NCBI RefSeq assembly: GCF_022605165.1
Contig: NC_063068.1
Location: 1,798,001 to 1,862,000 of the forward strand
Source of the DNA: Purpureocillium takamizusanense
Taxonomy: Eukaryota > Ascomycota > Sordariomycetes > Hypocreales > Ophiocordycipitaceae
DNA: 64,000 nt
Direction: 5' to 3'
Every line of letters begins with the position of its first letter. Position 1 is the stretch's first letter. The notes beneath the pieces are model-generated. The model searched no databases and had not been told where the DNA came from. It saw only the letters and a program-made list of their open reading frames with translations. Position numbers and translations under genes: made by a program. Below, in pieces: positions 44,036 to 54,414 of the stretch.

Positions 44036-45489
44036 GGACCATTCCAGGCATAGAGCAGACCTGACCCTTTAAGCACTCTCGTCAACATAACAGAGATTCA
44101 AGACGACTTGTCGGTCTCTCGGCAGCTCAAGCGACGCCCACGGCTGGACGAAGTACATGTGCAGGGTAGTGAGGTGAAGTGGGGCCCCTGCCCGCGGAGT
44201 CAGCGGAGGCCGATTTTGGGAAGCCAGTTCGGAGTAAGAGGGTAGCTTCATGCGACTAAACAGTACCTCGTCCAACCAGACGAAACGATTGGTGCCCGTG
44301 TCGCGTAGTTCATGTTTTTCTGAACCATTGACTCGGCTTCGCGGGTGTACGCATGCGTTTCGTCTTCGGTGGGCAGTAAAGTCGCCGCATCGTGTCCCGG
44401 AGCTGGCAGTAGTACTCGACTTTCGGGAATGAGGATTAAGGTGACAGTTCGATCATGTCATGTCGCGTCACCTGGCTCCCGATGCCAAGCCAAGGAAATG
44501 TGACGGCCGAATCATGCGCACTCGACATGGCGACAGGGCAACTCTTGTTGCGGGGATTAGCTTGACAAGGCCAACAGGATGCGGTCGCCCGTGCCTGGTG
44601 TGCCTCGGCCCTCTAGGCTGCTGCTATCCACCCCATTCAGCTCTGTGTGTAGGGCTCCAGCGGCGGTGATGGGCCACTAATGAATTTGGTGTAGGGGGGC
44701 AGAGAGCGCCGCTTGTTGTTGTGGTTGGCCAGCCGCCCAAGGGCCGCCTTATTACCAGGAAGTACCTGCTGCCCACCTGGGTTCCGTGATCCGATCGCGC
44801 GCGGAGTGAGCTCTGGGAGAGGAGCCGGGCGCAGTTGACTGCCGGGCGCCGATCGGCAGCCCACGCCCACCAGGTACTAAGGGAGGGAGCTATGGCCGTC
44901 GTTGGCGGCGCCATGACCTCACCACTCCGCCCAGGGGGGAAGCTTGTAAACTTTGCCGGCGGGGGGCTCGGCTCGGTACCAGGTAGCTAATGTGAGCACA
45001 GGCCGGTCTCTCGAGGACGAGAGTTCCATCGCCATCGGCGAGGAGGGGGGAGCAGACCCAATCTCGCAATTTACGGAGTACGCAATTGCATGTTACACCT
45101 AGCGTTTGCCGTCTGCTGCTGGGCTTTGGTTCGACGGGTCTTCCTGCGCCTGTTTGTGTTTGTCTTGGTCTTCCCCATCACCCGCTTGGCATTCCAGCAC
45201 CGCCTTCGCTTGCTCTTCTTGGCGATCACCCTCTCTTCCCTCCTCACACCATCATCCTCTCGTGCTGGTCTTTTGCTTGTGTCGGCAAACGAGGACGCCC
45301 GCAGACACCACACACCAGTTTGGTTACCCGTCCGGCGCGTCTTTCGGCTTCACGCGCGCGCACGCACGCACACGAGCGAGTATCTCAACTCCGTCGTGCC
45401 ATTGAAGGTCCGATTCTGCGTGCGCATTGGTCATCGACTCTCCTGTAGCAACCGAACCGTTCTCGCGAGACACCGTCGTCGCCGCCACC
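44036..45489. other. Intergenic and 5' leader of the Pns1-like gene
   Basis: No gene supported. The last ~400 bp before 45490 are pyrimidine-rich on the + strand, as is common in fungal promoters and leaders. ORFs there (45090-45626) are leader shadows. Confidence 0.6.
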
Positions 45490-47290
45490 ATGGGCGAGGC
45501 CGACGACTACACGAGCGGCGGGGGGCAGCAGCTGCGAGGTGGCCCCCCGTACGGGCTGCAGTATGGCCAGCAGTACGGTCAACAACAGCAGTGGCAGCAG
45601 CCGCAGCAGGACTACTACAACAATAATAACACGGGCAGCAACCAAGGCTGGAACAACCAGGGCTACGACCAGCAGCAGCCGCAGCAGCAGCCGCAGCAGG
45701 GCTACGGCGCGCCGCCTCCCTACAGCTTCAACCCGCCTCAGGCCAACGACGAAAAATACGGCTTCGATCAGGCCTTCAAGGTCGAGAAGCCCAAGTACAA
45801 TGACTGGTGGGCTGGCTTACTGGTACGTGCAATTGACAAGGCGATGGGGCGGAAGCATCGAGCCCAAGCTTACACGCGCAGTTTCTCGCCGCCTTTGCCG
45901 GCTTCGTCGTCGTCTCAGGCATCGCCATCCACGGCTACGTGACGGGCCGTCCCGGGTCGGGCATCTACCAAAGCAACAACAATGGCTTCTCGCTCAATAG
46001 CAATACCATCATCCTCTTTGCCTTTGTCCTCGTCGTCGCGTTCGTCCTCTCATGGGGCTACGTGTGGCTCGCGCGCGCGTTTCCGAAACAGTTTATCTGG
46101 GTTACGGGCATCCTCAACATCTGCTGGGCCCTGGGCACCGCCATTTTCTACCTGTACAAGAAGTACTGGTCCGCCGGTATCGTCTTTCTCGTCTTCGCCT
46201 TGTTCACAATCTTCGCGTTTTGGACGTGGATTCCGCGGATTCCCTTCTCCGCTCTCATGCTCAAGACCGCCATCAACGTCAGCAAGAAATACGGCCACGT
46301 CTACCTTGTCAGCTTGATTGGCGGCCTCATCGCGACCGCCTTTGCGGCCTGGTTCTCCGTCACCATGGTTGCGATATACGTCAAGTACGAGCCGTCGCCG
46401 CAAAACCCCAACTGCGGCGCCGACGGGAGCGGGTGCAGCAAGGCGACGCTGATAGGTCTCATGGTCTTCATCACATTTGCCATGTACTGGATATCCGAAT
46501 GGCTCAAGAATACCATCCACACGACTATCTCGGGTGTCTACGGCTCTTGGTACTTTTGCGTGCACAACTTCCCCAAGGGCGCGACTCGTGGCGCGGCCCG
46601 GCGCGCCCTGACCTATAGCTTCGGCTCCATCAGCTTGGGCAGCTTGCTCGTCGCCATTGTCCAGTTCTTGCGTCAGGTCTGCTCCGTTGCTAGGGACCAG
46701 GTTGGCGGCGGTGGCGGCATTGGCGACATGATTGGATATGTCATCTTCTGCGTCATCAACTGCCTGCTCAGCCTGCTGGAGTGGGCTCTTCAGTTCTTGA
46801 ACCGGTATGCGTTCTGCCACATTGCGCTGTACGGCAAGCCGTACTTTCAAGCCGCCAAGGATACGTGGAACATGATCAAGGACCGCGGTATCGACGCACT
46901 TGTCAACGTAAGTTTCTTCTCCTGTTGGGCCTATTCGACGCTGGGGAAAGCCTACTGACATCGGATTAGGAATGCCTCATCGGTCCGGTTCTCTCGTTTG
47001 GCGCCATGTTTATTGGGTTCGCGTGTGCCCTCATGGCCTACCTGTACCTCATCTTCACCAAGCCTGCATACAACACGGACGGCGGTTTCACGGCTGTGGT
47101 CGTGGCCTTTTCGTATCTCATTGGCTTCCAGATCGCGCACGTCTTCACGACGCCCCTGTCGAGCGGCATCGACGCCATCTTCGTCGCGTCAGGCTGGGAT
47201 CCTCAAGTCATGATCAACGACCACCCAGAGCTGTACCAGGAGATGGTGCGCGTGTTCCCCAAGGTCCAGCAGGCTATCCAGGTGCGCTGA
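45490..47290 (+). CDS. pns1: Pns1/CTL (choline transporter-like) family membrane protein
   Basis: Three exons, 45490-45822, 45882-46907 and 46970-47290, encode 559 residues. Both introns (59 and 62 nt) fall between codons. The start has an ideal context (GCCGCCACCATGG). The N-terminal ~105 residues are a cytosolic Gln/Tyr/Gly/Pro-rich tail with runs such as QQPQQQPQQGYG. About ten transmembrane segments follow, beginning FLAAFAGFVVVSGIAIHGYV. CTL-family hallmarks include GSWYFCVHNFPKGAT, and SFGSISLGSLLVAIVQFLRQ before the C-terminal helices, then NRYAFCHIALYGKPYFQAAKDTW. The family is the solute carrier 44 group. In animals several transport choline. Yeast Pns1 has no proven choline transport. 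It is likely plasma-membrane located. Confidence 0.95.
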
Positions 47291-48127
47291 GGCGCCGCGA
47301 GGAGTGTGAGGTTGCGATGAGCTGGAAGGAAACACGGCCACTGTCAGGACTATGATGGAGAATGATTGATACCATGGGAGGAGCTTGCGAGAATGCGAGG
47401 GTCAAGCATGTCGAGCAGCGGGGATACAACAGTATGAGTTGTTGGGCAATACCCTCGATTAGTTTTATAGTCTCTTTCTCTCTTTCCAACACTTAATCTA
47501 CCCATTCAATGATTAACCATTCCACCTGTACTGTCACGTCTATGACTCTGTCGTATGCCCCCCAGACTACTCATTGAGAACCACTCACTGCGCAAGGCCC
47601 TCTGACACTCCGCGTTGGCGCCCGATCCCCTGTGAGGCAGGTCGTGGCCACATCCTTCGCCCTTTGCAAATCTATGACAACACCGGCCCCTTCTGCGCCA
47701 TGCATCTATGTGCAAGCACGGAGTTCGTCCGGTACTCAACAAATCATCAGTGGCTGATGCAGGTACGGACGCCACCTAGCCAATGGCGAAAAGAAAAACG
47801 CAGGGGAGCCGCAGTAGCGGGCGAACCGTGATGTTGCTTGCAGTCTTCATGTTGCAGATCTACTGCTCTGCCTTCCTACTGTACCTCCCAGGTGAGTACT
47901 TAGTCAATCTATTGATCGCTCTCCGTACTAGGTGTCCCGCTACCTATCTGATCCAGCAGTATACGCCCGCTTGTGTACAAGAAAAAAAAAGAAATCTATG
48001 AAATCCTCGCCAGCTTTATACATGATCCTTTCCGCGCCTAGAATAACCGTGAGTAGGGTCGTAGTAGAGGTGACAAAACCAAAGGAAAAGATAACAAGAC
48101 AAGGAAGTGGCGGCGTGCTTCGCTTCA
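47291..48127. other. Intergenic between convergent genes
   Basis: 3' flanks of Pns1 and Atg17. ORF 47783-48001 (+) has a hydrophobic stretch but no other support. Confidence 0.6.
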
Positions 48128-49699
48128 CTACCGACCAACCTTTTCTGTCATGCTGGTCGCCAGGCTCCCGCCGGCTTCGTCCCCTTCGCCAGAGCCTTCC
48201 TCTATGCGGACGACTTTCCACCTTGTCGCAGGTGCCTGCATGCCTGCCCACAGGTCCGTCGGCAAAAACTCGCCCACTTCGGCGCGGAAGGCGTCCCGAG
48301 CCGCGCGGTCCGCCTCGAGCAGCCGGTCGACGCTCTCCTGGGCCTTGCGCCAGTGCGTCTCGGCCTGCTTGACAACGGCACGCCGCCTCTCCGCCTCCAG
48401 CACCAGGCTGCCGTATGCACTGGCGTAGCCCTCATAAAAGTCGCGCATCTCTTTCATCTCGTGAAGGCGTCCGAAGACGACCTCCTTTTCCAACTCCCAG
48501 CGGGTGCGAAAGTCCTCCTCTGCGGCGAGATAGTCGCCCAGCCGGTCGCCGACGTCACCGAGCGCGGCGTAGGCGGACAACATGCCCAGGTACGTCCTAC
48601 CGATGTCGTTGGCCTGCTGTTGAAGGGCGTCGTGCTCCAGTTCAATGGCAGTGAGGCGTTCCTGGATCTCCCGTACTACGTCTTCGACTTCGTCGGCATC
48701 CTGAGTGACGACCTTGAGCATCTCAGCGCGATCCTCGGCCGTTTTGGGCTCAAGGTCGGACATGTGGGATTCCTGCTCCGCAATGACACCCGAAATGGAG
48801 ACGCCATCACCGCCCTGCGATTGAGTCACTTCGGCGGCTTTCCGACGAGCAAGGGCCGCCGCTCCCTCGGTGGTGCGTATGGCCGTGACGCACATGTCAA
48901 AGTGCTTGGTCAGCGACGTGAGGAGATGGGCCATGGTGGACGATTGCTCGTCTATGCTCTCCAATAGGACGAGCATTGGCGTGGCTGGCGCGTCTCCGTC
49001 TTCCTCAGCAGGTTGGTTCGCATCGCTGACAACCTTTTTGAGGTTGCGAATGTCTGTTTCGAATCGTAAAAGGTCTCTGTCGAACGATTGTTGGATGCCC
49101 TGATGTAAGTGTAAGCGTTGGGGGTGCATGCGTGAGCGAGGAATGCGGGGACTTACTTGTAGCTCCTCAATGCTCTTTTTCATCGCCTCTCGCATGCCAT
49201 GAACGCTCGTTTCGTCCACAAAGTCAAGCAAGCTGCGTCTCTCTTCGCCAGCAGGCCGCAACTCTTGCTGCACGTCTGTCTGGCTCAACATGTCCATTGT
49301 GGCAGTGAGCTGGCCGTCCACCTCGTCCATGGCGCCGATCAGTTTCTTAAAGTCCCGCTTGCCCCAATCGTAGGTGGCATGTAGGCTGCGGCGCACGCGG
49401 ATGAGTATGGCAATCTGATCGACGATGGATCCGCGGAGGAAGCCCGCCTGGGCATCGAGGATGACGCTCTCTTCGTGCGAGGTGCGTGCAGATGTAGCGA
49501 GCTCGTTGGCGCGCAGGACAAGGTTCATCGACGAGAGGGATCGTTTCGCGACGAGCAGATGGTTAACGAGCGTGTCGATGGATATGGAAGGCTCCTTGGC
49601 CGGGTGATGATGGTGGCCGCCATCGGAGCGGCGAAGCGACGTCGACGACGACGAAGACGCCGCGCTCCGGCGGGACGAGGCAGCGGGCGAGGCAGCCAT
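48128..49699 (-). CDS. atg17: Autophagy scaffold protein Atg17
   Basis: Two exons, 49699-49157 and 49099-48128, encode 504 residues. The N-terminus is a Ser/Ala/His-rich leader. It is followed by the Atg17 signature region [20 protein letters not shown] and [17 protein letters not shown], then long amphipathic heptad-rich helices over almost the whole length (for example [29 protein letters not shown] in several blocks). This fits the extended crescent-shaped dimer of the family. The intron (49100-49156, 57 nt, GTAAGT..CAG) is a multiple of three and has no stop in frame, so unspliced transcript would add 19 residues. The known role is to assemble the starvation-induced Atg1 kinase complex (with Atg13 and, in many fungi, Atg29/Atg31) at the phagophore assembly site. 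Confidence 0.93.
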   Translation of the reverse strand: MAASPAASSRRSAASSSSSTSLRRSDGGHHHHPAKEPSISIDTLVNHLLVAKRSLSSMNLVLRANELATSARTSHEESVILDAQAGFLRGSIVDQIAILIRVRRSLHATYDWGKRDFKKLIGAMDEVDGQLTATMDMLSQTDVQQELRPAGEERRSLLDFVDETSVHGMREAMKKSIEELQVSPRIPRSRMHPQRLHLHQGIQQSFDRDLLRFETDIRNLKKVVSDANQPAEEDGDAPATPMLVLLESIDEQSSTMAHLLTSLTKHFDMCVTAIRTTEGAAALARRKAAEVTQSQGGDGVSISGVIAEQESHMSDLEPKTAEDRAEMLKVVTQDADEVEDVVREIQERLTAIELEHDALQQQANDIGRTYLGMLSAYAALGDVGDRLGDYLAAEEDFRTRWELEKEVVFGRLHEMKEMRDFYEGYASAYGSLVLEAERRRAVVKQAETHWRKAQESVDRLLEADRAARDAFRAEVGEFLPTDLWAGMQAPATRWKVVRIEEGSGEGDEAGGSLATSMTEKVGR

Positions 49700-50312
49700 G
49701 TCTGCGGATGCGTACGCGCGGTTGTTGGTGTCGTGGTAGGAGGCACAGCTGGGCGCGAGCCGGTGCTACATGTTGGGAAGCTCGCCTGGGGACCGGGGGA
49801 ATAGTTGTTGGATGGATGCGATGCACACGCACAAGGATGGCTGTGTCACGGACGATGCACCTGGAGAGTCAGTCCGTTCGAGGCAATGGGCGATAAGCGA
49901 GTGAGAGCTGCGATAAGGCCCGCACGTCATCACCACCCGAGTCAGTACCAGAGCCCGCCCGCCGCCACAGCCACATGGCTGGTCAGGTGACGGCCGGCCA
50001 AAAGAGGCAATGCATTCATTTCCATTCTTGGCAGGCATTGAACCTTCATGCACACCATCCTTTCTCCCCCGTCTATTTATTACAGCTGTCCTTATGAACT
50101 CGAGACGGCTGGCTGCGACTCGGCGCGGCTCCGAGTGCCCGAATAGCGTCCCGATGGGGATATGATCATCGATTGGCACCCGTTCTAGTTCCTGCACACT
50201 GTTCGCATCGACCTTTTCGTGGTCCTTTTGCCAGTCAATCACCTCGGTCAGCCAGGCAAAGCTGATCTGCCGCAACACCAGGCCGTGCAACACCTTCGTC
50301 TAAAAAAGAGCT
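49700..50312. other. Intergenic, upstream of Atg17
   Basis: Promoter of Atg17 and 3' flank of the NO VEIN-like gene. An open frame at 49766-50293 (-) directly follows the upstream gene's stop but does not extend it with any recognisable domain. Confidence 0.55.
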
Positions 50313-53300
50313 TTACCCCCGCCGCGGAGGCGCTTCTGCAAGTTGTGTTGGGCTGGCAATACTGGATGATGACGGCGTTGGTGGCGCGGCAACTCGGCGG
50401 CTGCCATCGCCTCCCGATGGCGCCCGCTGCATGACCGAACTCTCTCCTCGACTAGCTGCTGTCGTGTGGGCAATCACGGGTATATGCAGCTGGCCAATGC
50501 CCTCATGCTCGAGGATAGCTTCGACGACTGGCATCTCCACGCTCAAAACGCTGCCCAGGATGGCCACGAGATTGGCGTCTACTGGCGTTGGTGCCGCAGC
50601 CTCTGCCAGCAGGTCTTGCATCAGCCACTGGGCCAGCCGCCGTGGCAGCACCGTCGCAAAGCAAACATCCTGTGCCGTCTTGTCGCGTGGGACGTAGATT
50701 CGCAGACCCCCGGGCTCCTCGGCCAGGTGCAATGGCTGTGAGTGAACAATCTGCGAGTCAACCGTTCGCCCTTCTTGTGTGATGCTCAGCGCAGAACAAA
50801 TGGCATTGGTCTCGACCACTTTTGTCCCGCGCAGAAACTCATACAACTGGGGCCCGGCACGCTTGTATTTGGGGCTACCAAACGCGGCAGCGATGCTGTA
50901 TCGTCACGTCAGCACCCTACTTGAGGACATGGGGTGAGGAGCCCGGCGTACCGCACCAAGACATGAGCCTTGTGGCACAGGTCACGACTCAGCGACGATA
51001 TCGGGTACTGCGTGGCATCGCTTCCCAGGAAGGACATGCTCGAGACACACACCGAGAGGTATCTCTGGTCGAAGCCCGCCCAGGTGAAAAGAGGCTTCAA
51101 CAGCGTCACCTCCTCGAGCGAAAAGTCCAGCAGCTTCACCTGCGAAGCGAAGTGCTGCCCTAGAAACTTGCGGTCGACGATGGCAAAGTCCGTATCTGCG
51201 GAAACGGCCACGGTGCCCCCGTCGGGGCGTCTCACCGGGAAAATGGGTTTTTGGAGGAGCGGCGTGGCGTCGGGCCAGCTGCTTGGGCCGGCCATCTCCA
51301 ACAAGGAGCTCAACAACCACAACCCGCTCTTCAGTTCCGCAAAGGGAGGTTTGTGGTTCTCCACCCCAAGCAGCTGCTTGTAGACCATGTCTATCGTGAG
51401 TAAGCCCACGCCCAACGTTCGGACAAACAGGCTCTCGAGCGGCCCGTAGTGCACACCCACGGCAGGGCGATCGTCAATGCCGATCGGGTTAGCCCACACG
51501 CATTGTGACGTCCGGAGCCATCTCGGTTCGCCGTTAGGCGCAACTAGGGTAAGAGGATCGGATTCGAAAAGTTGTCTGCAGCGTGTAAGTGATGTGGACA
51601 GTCAGCCAGCATCGTCCCTTTTCTGCCACAGCCAAAGCACGGTCCCTCTTTCTGACTCAGGCTGAAGCAAAAGAACAAAAAAACCGTCTCCATCACGTAC
51701 CTCGTCTCTTGTTCCATCTCGGGGGTCAAGAGCACGCTCAAGCACTCGTAGATGCGCCCCACGCGGGCCAGGTCCCTACATCCCGCGTCCCGCAGCGCTG
51801 CCAGCTCCGATGCCAGATCCTGCAAGCCAACGCATCGCACGCCCAGGGTCACTCGAAAGAAGGAGGAAAGGGCGTCGAGTTCGGCACGGCTCAGCTGCAG
51901 TGCGTGCTCGTACATGTGGCTCAGTTGGTACCGAGACATTAGTTGCAGCGACGGCGGGCCCCAGACGCAGTGCTTGGCGTCTGTCCAGGTCGACGTCGCG
52001 CCACAGTCGGGCGGAATCATGATTCCCTGGATATCCTCAACGTATGCTCTTATCTGGAGGTCAGCCTGCGACGATATAAAGGGCTGGCGGTCCGGGCCTA
52101 CCGGCAGATGTCGCGTAGAGAGTCCGGCTCCATGGATTCGGCACAACGTCTCTCCAGCTCGCAGTACAAACGAATCACGCTGCGGCAACGCGAAGCCGAC
52201 ATGCCGTTTAAGTTAGCCAATTGGACGTAGCTTAAGATGTCGAGGAGAAAGCCCAGATCGTTATTGCGCGAAACGCCGAGATGCGTGTATAGAAAGGACC
52301 ACTTGTTGGCCAGGTCGCCCGCCGACGTTTGGCCACCAAGATCGACAAAGGGGAATGCTTCGTGCGGCTCTATGAACTGCAAGCAACGCCTTTGCAGGTC
52401 CTCGAGCGGCAGGTACGTCTCCCACAGCGGGTGGAGGAAACCAGAGAGACAAGGCACCGGGACCTGCTTGACACAGTTGAGCAGCTGAGGGCTGGCAATA
52501 ATGAGCCCGCCTTCGTCACGCCAACACTGCTCGAGGATATCAAGAAGTCCGTCATGGCGATATTTGGCGACGTATGCAAATGCTGCACTCGGGGAGTCGC
52601 CGGCACGGGAGATGAGCCGGATCCGCGCGCGGATGCCCACGGTGTTGGTGAGCCACTGTTCCCACGCGGGATGGGAGGCATCAGGACGTTCTGGCCCATT
52701 GTTGAAGATTTCTGGGTGGAGAAAGGATGCCTCGAAGCCCGGTGCGCCTTCTCGTGATCCATCCCCAGCTGTGACGGGGCGGAAGAGATCTTCAGGGCTA
52801 TAGCGGGACCTCCCTGGAAGGTATACATCCTGATCCGCGGGCCGGACGGGGTCCAAATTCTGATCGAGAACAGTGATGTTTTGGGAATCTTCTCGGACGG
52901 ATCGCTGCCTGTTTGTCAGATACAGAAACATGAGCTCCCTCTTGCACCGCTCCAGCGCCGTCGACGCCATAGACTCGCCTCCCCCGGACAAGACCTTCGC
53001 ACGCATCCGCCCCACGGGGTTCGCGAGATGCTCGTTTATCCTGCCGGCCAAGCCAACCCACGGTTCTCCCGTGACATAGTCCTGTGAGGGAATGTATTTG
53101 GGCCAGACGTAGGCAAGCGTCGAATTCTGTTGCAGGAGCGTCGAAGCATGGACGAAGGCTCGGGCGATGCGGTCCAACAGCCCGGGCCCGTGGTCTGGAT
53201 GGAACAATATCACTTCCGTGAGCAGGTCGCACTGCAACAGAAACTGCAGGCCCATGGTCGTGTGTCAGTGGGGAGCAGTAGATCGCTGGGCCAGGGAGGG

Positions 53301-54414
53301 GCGGGCGGCGTGGTGGCCCAGTGTCCGGTCTCCCGTTGGTGTGAGCCTAACGGCCGCCGGAACACATACGCACCTTGAAACCCCCGTTCCCCAAGGGGAA
53401 GAAGCGGTATACTTGCTGCTGCGACTGCGACTCCACAGCTGGGACCCAGCCTGCATCAAGGGGAAAGCCAAGTACGACCTCAGAACAGTCAGCTGGGCGG
53501 CTGCTGTCTCGACAACTAGTGGCGGTGGTAACGGCGGTTGCGGTGGTGCCTTGGAGCGGAGTCCTGACGACGAAATATCGAGATTTATGTGTTGCTAGTC
53601 CGTCCGAGGTCCGTTGAGTGGCGGTCACGGCGTGAAGGTGCTCATCGAGGGCATCGACGCTAAACATGCGCTCTGATAGCGGCGTCTGGTCCTCTAGCAC
53701 AAAGACGATGCGCATTCGACGGATCTGTCTCATGAAGAGTAGGTGATTCGGCTCGAGGAGCTCGACCTGCCTCCCCAAGCTCGTATCTTCTGATGACGGC
53801 GGGTTAGCGTGACGGATCCCGCCGTCCTCACGCAGTAAGAGCGTCACTCTTGTCACGTCGCCGCCATGCGCTGGCAGGCTTCGATTACCGGATCTCTCCT
53901 CTTTCTCCTCCCCTTCCCAAACGGGCCCCGTGCCGTCCCCGTCGATCGCCTGGGGCGGCTCGAGCGGCCATGGCCTAAAGGAGAATGCGTAATCGCCAGA
54001 CTGCAGGGAGACTTGGCGCGCGTGAGCAAAGAAGGGCGACGGCGCGCGCATGCGGATCCCCCTCCCTGATGGAGGCAGCTCTGCCGTGGCATCCTCCTGC
54101 TCCTCCTCCTCTTGGCCTTCAAAGCCGCACAGTGAGTCGACGTCCCCCTCTCGAATCCCGTCGTCGTTGTACTCGACGATGACGGTCCCGGGACAGACGA
54201 TGATAGAGGCGCTCGGTTCCTGGCCGGCGAGCCGGGCTCTTTGGTAGCTCCTCTCGTCGATATATCGCAGTAGGCTTGCGATCAAAGGGAGCCCGCAGCG
54301 GTCTTGCTCGAAGCTGCTCTTAGCCTCATGACCGCTGCTGCGCCTCGGGTACTCCAAGCGGCACCGAGCCGCCGCTTTGTCAACCACATGCTTGGCGCGT
54401 TTTCTTCCAGACAT
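50313..54414 (-). CDS. NO VEIN-like GHKL/HSP90-type ATPase-fold protein, diverged
   Basis: Five exons, 54414-53374, 53243-52102, 52048-51701, 51575-50952 and 50895-50313, give 1,245 residues with all phases matching. The second intron (53 nt) uses an AAG acceptor after a GCTGAC branch site. The N-terminus (GRKRAKHVVDKAA) and LIASLLRYIDERSY, IIVCPGTVIVEYNDDGIREGDVDSLCGF align in order with the GHKL ATPase region of NO VEIN-like proteins. There the usual pattern is E-x-x-QNADD, NEDGF and a downstream STK. Here the Glu and Asn of the first motif are absent, NDDGI remains, and the STK region is replaced by an acidic EEEEQED tract. Later blocks follow the same family: GF-K|FLLQCDLLTE across intron 1, HCVWGPPSL, CVWANPIG, VR|IAAAFGSPKYK and LRIYVPRDKTAQDVCF..LPRRLAQWLM. 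The DUF3883-type C-terminal domain of plant NO VEIN is not seen. The C-terminus ends in a Ser/Pro-rich tail. Function in fungi is not established. Confidence 0.75.

Noticed and set aside
47783..48001. Small ORF with a hydrophobic segment between Pns1 and Atg17
   Set aside because: It lies in the shared 3' flank of two convergent genes with no promoter context or conservation evidence.
49766..50293. Open frame after the NO VEIN-like stop, as a possible missing C-terminal exon
   Set aside because: No acceptor/donor pair joins it in a way that yields a recognisable C-terminal domain, and its translation has no family features.
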